Source: Sipunculus nudus
Taxonomy: Eukaryota > Annelida > Sipuncula > Golfingiida > Sipunculidae
Direction of reading: 5' to 3'
Length of the DNA stretch: 64,000 bases
Assembly (NCBI GenBank): GCA_026874595.1
Contig: CM049313.1
Location: 23,496,008-23,560,007, forward strand
The notes under the pieces were generated by a model. The model was given only the letters and a program-made list of their open reading frames with translations, made no database searches and was not told the DNA's origin. The stretch's first letter is position 1, and each line of letters begins with the position of its first letter. The position numbers were made by a program, and so were the translations under genes. Shown in pieces: positions 1 through 12,300 of this stretch.

Positions 1-430
1 TACAAAGGCCCAGGGGCGCCACCGACAATCGTTTGCCATAAGCATCCATCTATAAATCTGTTTTGGGTGAAAATTGCACATATCTCAAGAGTGGATGCAT
101 GTATCAGCCTGAAATTCTGCACATTGGTCCATCTTGGATAGCTTTTTGTAGAAAAGATGGGTATTCGTAAAATGCCTCTTCGCATTTTTCTAGGAGTGGT
201 TCAATGCATCCGCCTAAAATGTGAGTATTTATAGAACTTGGAATGAAGTATCTTATATGCAAGATTGGTGGCGCCACCTACGATCATTTTTATCTGGCGT
301 CCGTCTGAAGGACTTTTTTAGGTTAATTCCCACATATCTCTGGAGGCGTTTAATGTAACGGCCTGAAATTCTGCATGTCCAGCGCTCTAGAATGACATCT
401 TGTACTGGTGACATTTTTCTAGTTTCTTCC
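1..430. repeat. Two tandem units (about 255 bp) of a GGCGCC-containing repeat
   Basis: A GGCGCCACC core occurs at about 15 and again at about 270. After each core come the same phrases in the same order: a 'cacatatctc' block and then 'cctgaaattctgca'. This gives two diverged units with a period near 255 bp. The core palindrome is the one found in the arrays at 13.4-14.6 kb, 41-44 kb and 50.7-51.6 kb, but the flanks differ. The left end is cut by the window. No gene is visible. Confidence 0.6.
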
Positions 431-1790
431 ATCCGTGCAGATAATGTATGCAGATTATGTTGAAACATGGCATTCATGTTTTTAGTTGAACGTCTTTATT
501 AATAAATGCTTTGGTAATCTTATTTAAGGTTATACATGTATCAGTTAATCTTTAACATTGCAAAAACTTCAGCAATATTCTCCGGTTATTCAAAAGTATC
601 AACGAAGTTGTGTTCCTCTTGATCAGTTGTAATCAAATGGAAGTCTCCCTACTGCCAGAGCCTCAAAAATTTCCTTCATCTGTCATGGCTGGTTCACATC
701 GGTCCTGCTCCTTGGTCCATACTTAGATTATTTGGGGTTATATATAACAAAAGACCAGAAGGCAGTCATATATACCTTCATATGCCTGGATAACCATGTA
801 GCTGAAATGTAGGGCAATTCCACAAACACTGCTAAGCACCGCCCGCCAGAACAAAGGCGGTTTTAATTAAGTTACAGCTGTGTACATTCTCTCCTTCGGA
901 TATTAATAATAAAAGGTACATAAATATTGCAATAATATGTGGTCTATTTCCACCGCTTTTAGTTCATTATTTGCAGAATACAAATAATTCCCAACAAAAC
1001 TATCCCGGGATATATACACACTATCTGCAGTCTACCTGGTTTATACGTTGTTATAGTGATGTGTGTAGGTAAACGTAGTCCACATGTAGATGTTAACTAT
1101 AGCCTCATTTCTCGCGCATGCACGAACTCCAATGCAATGAGAAGAAATATAAAAGTGGAAAGACAAAAGAAACACCGGTTCAAAGCTGAAAAATTCATGA
1201 TTTGGGAAGTTGCGCAGAACGGATACCAGGTGGCGTGTGTGCTAAGTTTAAGTTATGCGCAACTGAGTACACCCTTTGCAAGTTTATTTCCGCTTGTGTA
1301 CAGGGGTTAGAACGAAATGTAGATATATTACCGTAATCTTTTAAGGACCCATCTTCATTTTCCATGTATATTTAACATTTTATTGAATACTGACGGTCTC
1401 GATTGTCCTATCTCGCACTTATATAGTTTGAATAAAAAAAACATACTCTAATGATCCAGTTTACCTCCAACATTTGATGGATTGCTATTTCATTTAAATA
1501 AGTCCATAACGTTCTAGTAATTTTACCAAAATCAAACTAACCAAGAAACCAATAAAGCTAAAACATGTATATAATATCTATAAAATCGGCATGTTGTATT
1601 TAAAAGTATGAGTGTTGTAATTGTTATGTATAGATGAACATTGTTTAAATGACAGAATGATGAGGGTAGTGAGAGAAAGCCCTGTGATGAGAATTTAACA
1701 AACTAATTCAATCTAACTGAAGGGTTTAGGACAAAAAAATTGAACTCTCAGGAAATTTTTTTTCAGAAAACAGTGCTGGGCGAATAATTT
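431..1790. other. Intergenic AT-rich stretch, no gene seen
   Basis: No splice-bounded or long open frame is evident. An 84-residue frame at 1,056-1,310 has no recognisable motif and no flanking splice or poly(A) context that I trust. Confidence 0.5.
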
Positions 1791-1799
1791 TCTGGCTTT

Positions 1800-2040
1800 T
1801 TTTAGTATGAATTTTCGGTACAAATTTCATTTGATAAGGCGACAACATGATAATCACATAATTATTTTGCTAAACAGGTAGAGCATACCATAAAAAACGA
1901 AACTTTATCGAAACGTTGTTATTTTATTTTCTTGAAAGAAAATGACAGAGCGAGTGGAGCATAAAAGCGGCCAAGTTCTGCTTTAAATAAAAAAAAAATG
2001 ATTCGGGGTGGGGGGAATCAAAGTTGACGCGGGCGTCGTG
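1800..2040 (+). repeat. Diverged internal/right part of the 37.2-kb MITE family
   Basis: In order, the blocks 'acatgataat', 'ttattttgctaaaca', 'agagcat...cataa', 'gcgggc' and 'aaagttgacgcgggcg' match the interior and right end of the MITE at 37,185-37,488. The terminal 'gtgcctgagaaccatacc' is not preserved here, so this is a decayed copy. A short frame at 2,008-2,262 lies partly inside it and is not supported as a gene. Confidence 0.5.
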
Positions 2041-2222
2041 TATGTAAAAAAAAAAACCTTCTTGGCCTTATCGTGCAAGGTCAAGTGCGAGGAAAGCAGT
2101 TACTTACTTTTTCGCATCACGTATTTAATCATGACAAGACAAAACAGTTCTGCATCTAAGAGTGCAGGCTTAAATAAGTTGGAAACTCGACCGGGCCGGA
2201 AGCAATTGCAGCTCATGTTAAG

Positions 2223-2240
2223 CCGAGATCACGCGATCTC
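2223..2240. repeat. Perfect short palindrome
   Basis: CGAGATC-ACGC-GATCTCG forms a 7-bp stem with a 4-base loop, in a short GC-richer patch (2,180-2,260). It could be a chance hairpin or a binding site. No function can be read. Confidence 0.4.
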
Positions 2241-2710
2241 GCTTGTTTATCTCCCGGGGTAATACGAAAGCCATTTGCTGGACACGTTACGAATTTGCCA
2301 ACGGCGGTATACAAATCACGTGACCCAGTGTACTAAGATGAGATCAGACGACCCGTAGTGTGACTAATCCCATAAGTCACTGGTTTATATCAATATCAAC
2401 CATGGGTTCACAGAACAGCGTAGACCTACAGCGAAGGTTAAGGGTCAGGATTGGAGGTTCACTAAATAGAGCACAATATACCCTTATATTTAATCCTTTA
2501 TAATGAAGAGTTCTCGAAAAAAATAAATAAAACCACAAAGAAACTGAAATTCAACTCCATTCTGCCTAAAACGTAGTTCATATTCGAAATGATAGTGATT
2601 GTTATGCAGGAACTGATAATACCGCCTTGCAGTCATCGCGTTTAATAGAGGGACATACGGGACAGTCGCTGTGGCTACTAAATTTAACCGCCGCACGTTT
2701 TTACCCCTGT

Positions 2711-2950
2711 TCATTTGTGTCTGTGTGTTTGTTCACAAAATAACTGATGCAGTTTTGAACGGAATCTCTTGAAATTTCCAGGGCATTTTGGGAATGGGCT
2801 AATAAAGAACCGATAAGATTTTTTGTGTAGATCCGGTACATTATCCGAATTCAGGAACGTCATAAATGAGTCACTTATGTACGAATAAACCTGGAAATAT
2901 AGGCCGAATAAGTGAATGCCAACTCGGTTTTGGAAGCTCTCCACATGGCG
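2711..2950 (-). repeat. Dispersed repeat family D, reverse copy
   Basis: Read on the minus strand, it shows the blocks that define family D elsewhere in the window: the 'ttcggcc...attc' block, a 'gaatccgga' block, 'ggatccacac', 'gattctt...attagcccattccc', 'aaatttca(t)gagattccgtt', and then 'gaacaaac'. The plus-strand copies are at 16.8, 37.8, 57.4 and 59.3 kb. Confidence 0.6.
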
Positions 2951-3017
2951 GAGGCTTGAAGTCCTTAAAATGTTGTGTGTTTGGGGCAGGGAACCAGTCG
3001 AGTATGAAAAGGAAAGG

Positions 3018-3030
3018 GGGGGGGGGGGGG
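3018..3030 (+). repeat. Poly(G) tract
   Basis: An uninterrupted G run within 'gaaaggggg...tcagcc'. Similar G or C runs recur through the window, often at the edges of short repeats. Confidence 0.8.
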
Positions 3031-3741
3031 TCAGCCTACGAATAACGTCTGTAGAACGTAGTTTAATCCGGGATATTTGGAACGTAGGATGTGGAGCTGG
3101 TCTGCAAGGACCTGACGGCTCGGACAGAAGCCGCAGATCCTGAGAAGAGGCAGCAGTCCTCTGTGAGTTGTCAGTTGTCCAGCAAGTTGTGTGATTTAAC
3201 GTCTGTTATTATATTTGATCTGTCTCTGTTGTTACTGCCTCGCAAAACATCCCCTCCCCCATAATTTCGATAAAGCCCGGCTATTATCGCTCAGTCAGGA
3301 AGCTTTTGGGGTTTATGTGCCTCCCCATCATGATTTTGAAGTCAGAAAAACGAAAAACGGTACATAGAATGCAGATATCTAGAAGTGTATAATGGACCAT
3401 CCTACAGTAACATTGAAAATAATGTTTTACGACATATAGTTATAGTCCATCGGCTGTTCGATTCTCATTGTCAATCGAATCAACCTGGCTGAATGTTGGT
3501 TACTTTTTTTCCTCTTGCAATATAAATGAGAACCCAAGACTATGCTTCAGGCATAAAAATCACTGGCTGACACAAGAAAAATGCATGCGCCTGTCTAATA
3601 ACAGTTTATGTGTTTAGCCAATCGACAAAAAGCTCATGGAGCAAGTTACTCAGAATAGGTTATTTCTGCAGTTTCGCAGAAAGACTTATAAAAAGAATTA
3701 TTTCAAAACGCGAAGGCATATATAGGGGTAAAGAATTGAGA

Positions 3742-3745
<4 letters not shown>

Positions 3746-3796
<51 letters not shown>

Positions 3797-3806
3797 TATA
3801 TATACA
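3746..3806. repeat. (TA)n microsatellite
   Basis: A near-perfect TA dinucleotide tract with one interruption near its right end. The alternating Tyr-Ile frames across it are artefacts. Confidence 0.95.
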
Positions 3807-4090
3807 TTGCTCTTTCATAAAAATATAAAATGTTAGTACCATTATGCCTAGCTCACATATACACTGAGCGCCGTGCGAGTTTTTCGACCCGGCGGCTTGT
3901 AGTGAGTTTTTGGACCGTACGGTCACCGTGTTGTTTTTTATCCCAGGATGTTTGCACTCACATAATCTACGTTGACCGTATGGTAACGTCCGAAACTTAG
4001 TTAGTAAAGCCTCGGTCACAACCCGCTAAAGCCTCAGTCACAACCCGCTGAGGTCACCGCACACCGTAGAGTACCGCGCGGAATACTTGT

Positions 4091-4230
4091 GCCTCGGTCA
4101 CAACCGCTGCGGTCACCGCTCACCGTAGATCACCGTTCAGTTTTTGAAACCGCAGGAATACTTTTGCGGCCGACGTGCGGGAACGGTAAGGTGTCTACCT
4201 CATTCTCAAGGCCTTCGTACGGTAAAGTAA
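4091..4230 (+). repeat. Direct repeat, copy 1 (about 145 bp)
   Basis: Begins 'gcctcggtcacaaccgctgc', runs through 'gatcaccgttc' and 'gtgcgggaacggtaaggtgt', and ends 'ggtaaagtaagc'. The second copy is at 4,605-4,749 with the same block order. These are probably subterminal repeats of the enclosing element. Confidence 0.7.
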
Positions 4231-4604
4231 GCTTATTACCTTTGACCTTACGGAAGCCGCAAAGACCCCTTATGACAGCCGCAGGTACGCCGTACGTCTC
4301 TCGGGTAGCCGAGTAGGCATTAAAAACCACACGGGCATCCTACGACATCCGTACGTCTACTGTACGGTGCTCGTACGGAGCCCGTAGGCGGATACCTGAC
4401 GCATGGCCGCCGCATTAACTTAAGCGCTTGCGCTAATGTCAGTTACGGTCGGCTTTTAGAAAAAAGCACGGTTGCCGTGCGTCTACCGCATGGAATGGCC
4501 CAAAACACTCGCCGTGCGGCGTCTGTATCCCGGTAGTGACCGAGGCTTAAGGTCACCAGACACCGTTGAGTACCGTACGGTTTTTGGGACCGCAAGATTA
4601 ATTA

Positions 4605-4749
4605 AACCTCGTTCACATCCCGCTGCGGTCACCGCACAACGCAGATCACCGTTCGGTTTTTGAAACCGCAGGAATACTTATGCGGCTGACGTGCGGGAAC
4701 GGCAAGGTGTCTTCCTCTTTCTAACGGCCTTCGCAGGGTAAAGTTAAGC
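4605..4749 (+). repeat. Direct repeat, copy 2 (about 145 bp)
   Basis: Matches 4,091-4,230 in block order, with scattered transitions of the kind produced by CpG decay ('cacaacgcag' against 'caccgtag'). Confidence 0.7.
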
Positions 4750-5115
4750 CATGGTCTCGACCCGCCGTACTTGCAAGTGCGTGCTGTCTACTTGCACAAA
4801 AGTTGGCAAAATTTGGGGATCCGCTCGTGGTGAGTACCGCCTCAGTACGGATTTGGAAGCACGCAGACATGCCGTAGCACTTTCAGTAGACGAGGAACTC
4901 TCGCTGCGTTCGGGCTGCGGTCGAGCTACGGACTTACCCCCAGTACGGGTGACGCGCGTGCCCCCTACAGCCAATGAGCGCACAACGCCCTTACTCCGTG
5001 CGTCGTCCGTGAGTTCAACTGTCCAATGAGCACGCAAAACTCACGTGGACCGTACCGAGCACGTGCTCCGCACTTACAACGCATGCTGTGCGCACTGATT
5101 TCTGCAGTATACTAG

Positions 5116-5125
5116 TATATAAAAG
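5116..5125 (+). promoter_or_regulatory. TATA box upstream of the small ORF
   Basis: TATATAAAAG lies 46 bp upstream of the best-context ATG (5,171), a spacing that suits a short-leader transcript from inside the CpG-rich element. A second TATAAAAG is at 5,598-5,605, at the element's right edge. Confidence 0.45.
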
Positions 5126-5170
5126 CTGAGCCGACGGATGAGTGCCATGCGCCAACATTTCTTCTCCAAG

Positions 5171-5497
5171 ATGCCTAAGAAGACACAGAAGAAGGGGGCA
5201 GCTGCATCTGCAGCTCAAAAGGGAGCGGATACGGCCAGAGACCCAACAGAAATGGGCCGCGGAAGATGTGAGGGCCAGAGTGGAAGAGGAAAGCAGCATC
5301 AGATTCCAAAGTCTCTGCGGTGGAATGGGCGGCATCTTGAGGCAGCAGCAGGGAATTCTAGAGAACCTCGGAAGGTCGTCCTATATATAACCCCCCTCCC
5401 CCCCCCCCCCCCCCCGACATCGGGCGGAAAAACTCACGTTCATCGCATTTGCACGCACTTACAAAATGCGAGTGAGTATGGACACCGCCGTACGTGA
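5171..5497 (+). pseudogene. Broken small basic ORF inside the CpG-rich element
   Basis: The preferred start is the ATG at 5,171, which has a purine at -3 (caagATG). It gives a Lys/Ala-rich N-terminus (MPKKTQKKGAAASAAQKGAD). An upstream in-frame ATG at 5,138 has poorer support. After about 25 codons the more protein-like reading moves to the next frame, which contains a charged helical stretch (AAEDVRARVEEESS) and a Gln/Leu-rich tail (ILRQQQGILENLG) ending at 5,390. That pattern suggests a frameshift. A basic start with a helical C-terminus resembles the accessory Myb-like proteins of Harbinger elements, but no Myb repeat is present, so it would have to be an internally deleted remnant. Function is not assigned. 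Confidence 0.35.
5394..5415 (+). repeat. Poly(C) tract
   Basis: A C-rich run of about 22 bases inside the CpG-rich element, directly after a 'tatatata' stretch. It makes a shadow poly-Gly frame on the minus strand. Confidence 0.85.
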
Positions 5498-6029
5498 GCA
5501 GCACGTGTAAGTACGGCCTCGGTACGATAACGTAGCAATCGCACGTACAACTCACCACGTGCGCAAAGTACGATGCACGCAACTGCTGCGAAAGGTCTAT
5601 AAAAGAAAATTCTTGCAAATAACCGAATTCCAGATTAAACGAAATCAATCGCAGGCGATGTCAAATTTCGGTTGCATTTAAACCTGGTACGAATACCAAA
5701 TGCAATTTTAAAAAAAAAAAATACCGGTTACTTAATAAATCTGCTTTAGAATATGTTGGATGAATAGTACGGCTAGTTTCTGATAGGCTTGCCTGAAGGT
5801 CTGAGGTCGATTTTCCAGAGATATTAGTGCGAAATAATGGCAGCTTTTGAATCAAAACCCACCGCCCGAGTGATATCAGGGACCAAAGATTCAACACATT
5901 GTAATACTGCCAGAGAGTAACTGTTTTATTCACATTTGTATTTTCTATATTTTACACTTGATAATAGTTACACTTGTTACATATATATACTGGCAAAACG
6001 GCACGGACCGCCTTAAAGCCAGTGTTGTT

Positions 6030-6250
6030 ATCCAGTTTTTATTGAAAGCATTCCGTTTGCCGTGTGCTGGCGGGGCGTAAGCACAATGTAAAATCAGTGG
6101 CTCTAGGGCGGTCCCCGCTGGGTTGACATCCCTTTAGCTGGCGACGGAACATGGCTACAATAAACAGCCTAAATGTCATTACAGATCGATGAAGCGGGAA
6201 CAAAGTGGGAGTATAATATGAAGTATTATTCAATATGAGTAACTCTTAAG
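6030..6250 (+). repeat. Dispersed repeat family F, copy 1
   Basis: Shares 'acatggctac(a/g)ataaa', 'aatgt(c/t)att' and 'cgatgaagcgggaacaaagt' with 37,540-37,660 in the same order. The boundaries are approximate. Confidence 0.55.
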
Positions 6251-6259
6251 AAGATGATT

Positions 6260-9185
6260 ACGACATGCAATATAGCATGTGAATACGGAGAAATGTCCAT
6301 TATATATTCAAAAGTGCTGAATAAGACAAAGACGCAACGATGATTTCATTTCAAAGTGGGGTTAATACAACTTTACCGCAAACCAGCAGACAGGAAAAAC
6401 AAATAAACGTGGACCGAGGCGATAATGAGATATTTCAGTTTTAATAAAGATGAAAACGCTTAGAGCTGATTTGTTGTTATCAGTCCCTCTGGATTTCAGA
6501 ATTTTATGCACCGGGATCGTTGTATAATACAGACGTCTGTCTATATAAACCACTAAGTCATGGCTGGTTAACTGTTAGTCTTTTTAACACTTCATTAACA
6601 TTTCTTGATGTACAACAAAAGATACATCGAACAGAAATTCACACAAACATGGTATCTCATTATGATCCAAAGTTAAGTATGGAAAATATTATTCTTTTAC
6701 ATTTCTTATTGTTACAAACATTTGCCTCAACTGGTTACAACACAGAAATGCATCACACAATACAAACATAATGCTGACTAAAACAGTACATGATCCCGTC
6801 ATACAACATAGTTACACGACCGAACAGAATAAGAGTACTGAGGACAGCAACGTATTTCTCAATTAAATTGGATGCATCCGTGGAAAATCCACGGTTCTAT
6901 ATGATAAATCATTTTGTAACGATCTGGTAGGGACCGAATGTCGCATATTTTTTTTTCACAGGGCCTGTTGTTCATACTATACAGATCACTTGTGCTAGGA
7001 TTCTCAAGGAAAACCCCTCCCCTAAAAGGTCAGTAACGAATGGCAAATTATTTTATTTAAAAATCACACGCAAGTTTAGACGCGAGGCATTTAAAGGGTA
7101 TACGAATTTGGCTTGAGAATGTTTTTGGCACGATATATATCCTTGCCGGAATCATGGTGATTGTATATATAAGCAATCTATACTGTACAAATAATTTGAA
7201 TAAATTATATATGACTCTATATAAAAAAAGTGAAATTATGAAATATAATTTATATAGAATGAAGCTAAAAGGACATCGTGAAGAACGATGTTTTTGGTTG
7301 TCAATTGATGGAAGTTTTGGGTATAATAACAAACACATATATAAGGCTCTTGCACACACAAAAGCTGAAAACTTAAAGCTGGCAATTTCGAAAGACAGGC
7401 TCAGGCAAATAGACTTCTACAGAATTAGATGCTTGTCCTGAGCATTGTTGATTGTCATCAGGTTGATCGGAAACTGATGATACTCCCGGATAAACGCCAG
7501 GTTTACATCTTTCGGCACAAGTCCAAAACAAATAAATAACCTTAGCCTTGCTTTGTAGTAAGTAGAATTAACTAAAAAAAAGGTATATCCGGATTTTTTA
7601 GAAAAATTGCATAGGGTTAGCGTGAAACCGTTTGAGCAATCCATTAAAGTTTGGAGGTTATCAAAATCAACATAATATATTTTTTTCTGACATACAATTA
7701 TGAAAAAAGAAGAATTCCTTTCTCCCAATGTAGAAGCCGCCCATTCGAATGCATTTCTTCTGCCACTCGCCAGATGAAACCGGATCACTGAAGCGTAACA
7801 GTGTTTATACCTGAAATATGTACTCTTGAACTCGTGACTGATAAGAAGATATTGGTGGAGGCTTTTAGGCTCCGACTGCAGAATCTAGTTTGTTTATAGA
7901 ATTCCTGTATCAGTTTAAAGAAGATTTTGGATGTACATTTATGAATGTACATTAATCGACATACCTGTAAACCGATAAAAAGTCAAACGGTGGTCGTGTA
8001 TGACTGGTCGAACCTAACTGAAAACCCCTGCCATTGAAAGCGGAGTCATGAGGTCTTTGTTTTGAATTAAAAAGCTTTACTTCCTGTTGAGGGAAGTACT
8101 GGGATCAATGGGGATTAGCGTTGAACTGTGACCGCGACTTGCACAAAACTCTATTGGAGACCAGTGAGTTCGAAATGCCGGAAAGTCCCCAGGGCCCTAT
8201 AAGAAAAAAACGTGACAGACGTGGAAGACCTTAAAGCACGAAATAAATAAGGGATACTTTCAGGGGGATATCAAAAGTATTAATTATGCAGCTTAATTGG
8301 GCATAATCTCGCTATAAAATACTTGTCCAAGAAAAGCGCACCGCCGATACGTGTGCCGAATTTCGAAGGCCAAATCAGAACGGAAGCAGGAAATCCTTTG
8401 TCTAGAAAAAAAAACAGCTGCGTGTTAATCATATAGATCATGTTGATATCATAGAGGAATACTTAAAAAATAACCCTTTTGTAGGTAAATTTACATCAAG
8501 AAGCAATTTCACTTTCTGAGTGGCAAAAGTAGGCTCCGTTATCCTTAAATGCTATTCTTACTTTTGTTTATCATCTGCTGTAAGATATTCTTCTTTCTGA
8601 AAGAATTTGAGTCTAGATTTAAATTTTAAGTATTCATGCTCTAACAAACATTTTCTTTATGCCTTGTTTATTTATACAAAAGCATGATAGTATTTACTAA
8701 AATATTTTCATTATTTACTTTGCTGGTAATTTAATTAAATTTTCCGAAAATGTTGCTTTTCATGTTACTACTACATAGCCATTCAGAAATTCTAAAATAT
8801 ATATTCTTTGCAACCATGCAATGATAAAACAAATAATAATGTGTCTCTGTAAACAGTAAACAATTATCAGACAGTTACTATCAGACAATTTCTATTTAAA
8901 TAAGATACTTTTCACGGGCAATTAATTGTTCATTATTTTGTAGTGAAATCCCGCATATGGTTGATCTCTCTCGGATTCAGTGTTTTTAATACGAGTATCC
9001 AACGTATTTTTTTCTATATTCAGTATATCATTTCTGTTTATCATCAATCAATTTCGTATGTGTAACTTTAGAAATATGGTTCATATCAATATAGTATTCT
9101 CACAGTCCTTATGATTTTTTTTATATAAACATTTACTTTACATGGATTGTACAAATAGTTTTTATATAACAAATTGCGGCACTCT
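6260..9185. other. AT-rich intergenic stretch
   Basis: No convincing exon was found. A 95-residue lysine-rich frame (7,154-7,441, +) and a 123-residue frame (7,417-7,788, -) are the longest. Neither has a recognisable domain, and both lie in AT-rich sequence where such frames arise by chance. Confidence 0.5.
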
Positions 9186-9189
9186 CCAT

Positions 9190-9320
9190 GGATCAGATGG
9201 TGGCGTTCCGTAGTCTGTTATGGTGGAAGAAACTGGTGAACCCGGAGAAAACCACCGGCCTTGGACGGGCAACTACAAACCACTCATTTCCACGCCGGAA
9301 ATCGGAGAGAGCCTAGTGGT
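9190..9320. repeat. Probable interspersed repeat with a 'cccggagaaaaccacc' block
   Basis: A GC-richer island in AT-rich DNA containing 'gaacccggagaaaaccacc' and 'ttggacgggcaac'. I recall similar blocks as interspersed repeats in mollusc sequence, but there is no second copy in this window, so the call rests on memory and base composition. Confidence 0.3.
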
Positions 9321-9329
9321 TTTTTCCCT

Positions 9330-11900
9330 TGACTATTCAAGCTCTCTTTTATCTAATTCCTTATCCCAATCTAGTCTCTGTAGTTTGGTAACTGGTTTAA
9401 GCTGTAGCATATTCAGAAGTGTTAGTCTATAAGGTTTAAAATCATTGTCAGTAAAAGAAGCATCATAATTTTAAAAAATCCTTAACCTTAATATTGCCCA
9501 TAAATTAATTGCCTTATTTTTTATTGTTGCTGCTCAGGACAAGTAATTTTTATAGAAGTTTGGTAAGGACTGTAGAACTGCATCCTTACTGAAATCTGAT
9601 CTAATATATGATTCACCTCCAGTTTTTTTTCTAGAGGTTTAATTACCCTGTGGGTCTTTGGTATTCTTTCACCTGTAATTAAACGTTTGATCCACAACAT
9701 TTGAAGAATTTTCATTTGTATTATATGGACCTATTATATTTTTATTATATATTATTATATTTTTAGCTTTTTTTGCCATTATTTATAGTAGACTTTATAT
9801 ATGTAACAACATTTTCAGGTGGCTCACAAATATTATAAACTATTAGTCTTTATTGGGCCGTCTGATGCGGGTAACTATGATGTCTGTGGTATTGTGTTCA
9901 CTTTGAATCCACCACAGATATAGCGTGTGATGCGATGTACATGTTTAAAAACGTTATAACAAAGGCCATTGTGATTACATGTCAAACATGTTAAAAGCAA
10001 AACGTTGTCCATTTTCTTTGATAATTTTCAACAGAAGGGACAGTCACGGGGTGGCTGGGGAACCCTCTTTGTTTGACACGTGAGCAAAATCGCAAAACTC
10101 CAACTGATTTATATTAATCAGCCGCGTATGTGTTGGAGACACGTGAATATACTTTTAACTCTACCTACGCATTCTTCATAAAGGAGAAAGTATGAGAAAA
10201 CAGGCCCCCGCATCCTTGTGAAGTTAGGATGTATAAAGAATGATAAATATCAAACATGCACGAAAGGTTTCTATGCTTCTTGATTCCCAGGGTAGCCATC
10301 GTTTGGATCTCAAAGAGAAAATTGTGTTCACTGGTGTAGCGATTTCAGAATACCCCCGTATAAGATTATCGTGGGATAACCAGGCGAAATTATAATCAAT
10401 ATTTCATTTCGCACTATAGATTTTGCAAATGAAGACCTTTTCATTTAATTATTCCATGTAATCGGGGCAGTTTGCAGTAACAAATATAGATTAATTAGGA
10501 ACTTGCACAAAAAAAAATAATTTTTATTTTTTTAAATGACATTATCTATATCATTGGATAGAGAAAAAGATTTTATAACTTATGGCACCAAGCTAAAAAT
10601 ATAATTATGAACAACAAGTGAGATATTTAAAAGGAAAGTTTCTGGAATGGGCACAGTTTTGTTCACCTGCCCCCTTAATTGAGCCCTCCCCTAACTGTGA
10701 CCACTATGAAGAGGCCCGAGGTACCCAGGGGACACACACTGACAGCTGAAACCTCACCCCGACATACATAGGCAGTCAAGCATGACTTCTCCCGAAACCA
10801 TACCCAAACACACCAGGAAACCACACCCACTCACATTATGCCACGCCCACAGTCACACAACCTGAAACCACTGGAAGAACAAAATGAACTTTTTATGAAT
10901 AATTTTATTTACATATAAATATATTTGATGTGAACTGCATGTTATCATTTGATTACATTAGTTTTAAAACATATATAAAAACGTGTAAAAAATATGTCCA
11001 TATATATGATGGAAAAATAAAGGAAATCGATGAATATTTATAATAATACTGATTTTCAACTGTTCATAGATGAATGTTGGAATATGAAAAAAAATGTGTA
11101 ACATAGTAAAAAATATACATTATGTTACCATGTTAAAAAAATAAATACATATACAGCTGTATATATTCAGAAAATGGGGACGTATTATTGTTGTATGTTA
11201 TTCCACGGGCTGAACAGGCCATACCTATCTCCTACTCAGGAGATGTACCTGAAATAAAATACAGATATTTAAAAAACATTTATACAGGTTATACAATATC
11301 TTTCAGTGTGTGAATTAAATTTAATAACCAAGCTTCAACTTAACTTGAGCAGTGGAGGTAGTTTACAATAATTAACAACAGCTACATTGTATGTATATAC
11401 ATAGTGTTATAAAGATAAAATAATAATATCAGGCATATATACCATAAACAAAGTATCTTTAGTTTTAGTAACATAATAAGTAATATTAATAACACAGACG
11501 CGCACGTTCAACCATGGTATTATAATTTTTTTCGTCTGGAACTGACACTTTCAAATACACGAGGTGAAGCGTCCCGCAAAGATCATGATCCGTCACAGAA
11601 CTGTCAAACACCGGGCTGTTACGTAATAATTAATGTTTTCAACATGACTGCTTTCTCATTACGGCCACATATGTCTGCCTGTTTATAATGACCATTATTC
11701 AAGGATAGACATATCATGACAAAATGTCAGTAACGGAAATAAAGAGTTGAGTAATAAATATTGCTTATAGACAACAAAAGCGCTTCTGAATAAATGTATA
11801 ACGATTATTGTTACTTAATTATTCAGAGGAAAACATTCAGTTGCCCAAAGGGTTAGATCGACATCATTATGTAACTTTGTTTGAAAATATTACCATGGAA
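9330..11900. other. AT-rich intergenic stretch with one C/A-rich patch
   Basis: Mostly AT-rich and without supported exons. A patch at 10,660-10,870 is rich in 'ccacacc/cacgccca' words and stands out in composition but has no open frame. A possible minus-strand terminal exon lies at about 11,250-10,890: a pyrimidine-rich acceptor (read on the minus strand) and an AATAAA near 10,905. It has stops in all frames soon after the acceptor. Confidence 0.4.
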
Positions 11901-12013
11901 TGCAAAGACAAATAATACTCACTCTCTACACGATTTCATTTCAACAGTTTAAATGTCGCATTCGTGCAATAACAATGATTAAGCAGACAATGAGACCTGA
12001 GGTATATATAAAT

Positions 12014-12017
<4 letters not shown>

Positions 12018-12081
<64 letters not shown>
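12018..12081. repeat. (TA)n microsatellite
   Basis: An uninterrupted TA tract between 'catacatata' and 'tcccctaacc'. The Tyr-Ile frames on both strands are artefacts of it. Confidence 0.95.
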
Positions 12082-12084
<3 letters not shown>

Positions 12085-12221
12085 CTAACCTCAGCCCTCA
12101 AAGCAGTGTTTGTACCATAATAAAAAAACATCGGCAGCATCAGCATCCTACTACGCCGCTTCAAAGATATTGCGAAATCTCCAGTTCATACGTTTTAAAC
12201 ATGTGTTTTATTATACATTCG

Positions 12222-12300
12222 AACCTGTCTGAAGGATCATCTGTCTAATAATGCCACCTGTCTAATAAGACCACCTGTCTACTGAGACCACCCTTGAGTG
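12222..12300 (+). repeat. Short tandem repeat, about 19-bp unit
   Basis: The phrase 'ccacctgtctaataaga' and variants recur about four times with a spacing near 19 bp, just upstream of composite element A. Confidence 0.6.

Larger units (their letters stand above)
3868..5600 (+). mobile_element. CpG-rich, probably Harbinger-like DNA transposon derivative
   Basis: This block differs sharply from its AT-rich surroundings. It is CpG-rich and full of 'ccgtacgg', 'cggtcaccg' and 'cacgtac' words. Its outer parts look inverted relative to each other: the left has 'gtgcgagtttttcgacccg', while the reverse complement of the right (about 5,419-5,450) has 'gtgagtttttccgcccg'. Inside are a TATA box, a broken small lysine-rich ORF, and two direct repeats of about 145 bp. 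Known Harbinger-type elements encode a DDE nuclease plus a Myb-like protein. Neither domain is visible, so a deletion derivative is inferred. Exact ends and target duplication were not found. The family name is tentative. Confidence 0.5.

Noticed and set aside
3610-4019. Frames with Tyr-Ile runs, also at 11,900-12,164 and 36,080-36,331
   Set aside because: Produced by (TA)n microsatellites on both strands.
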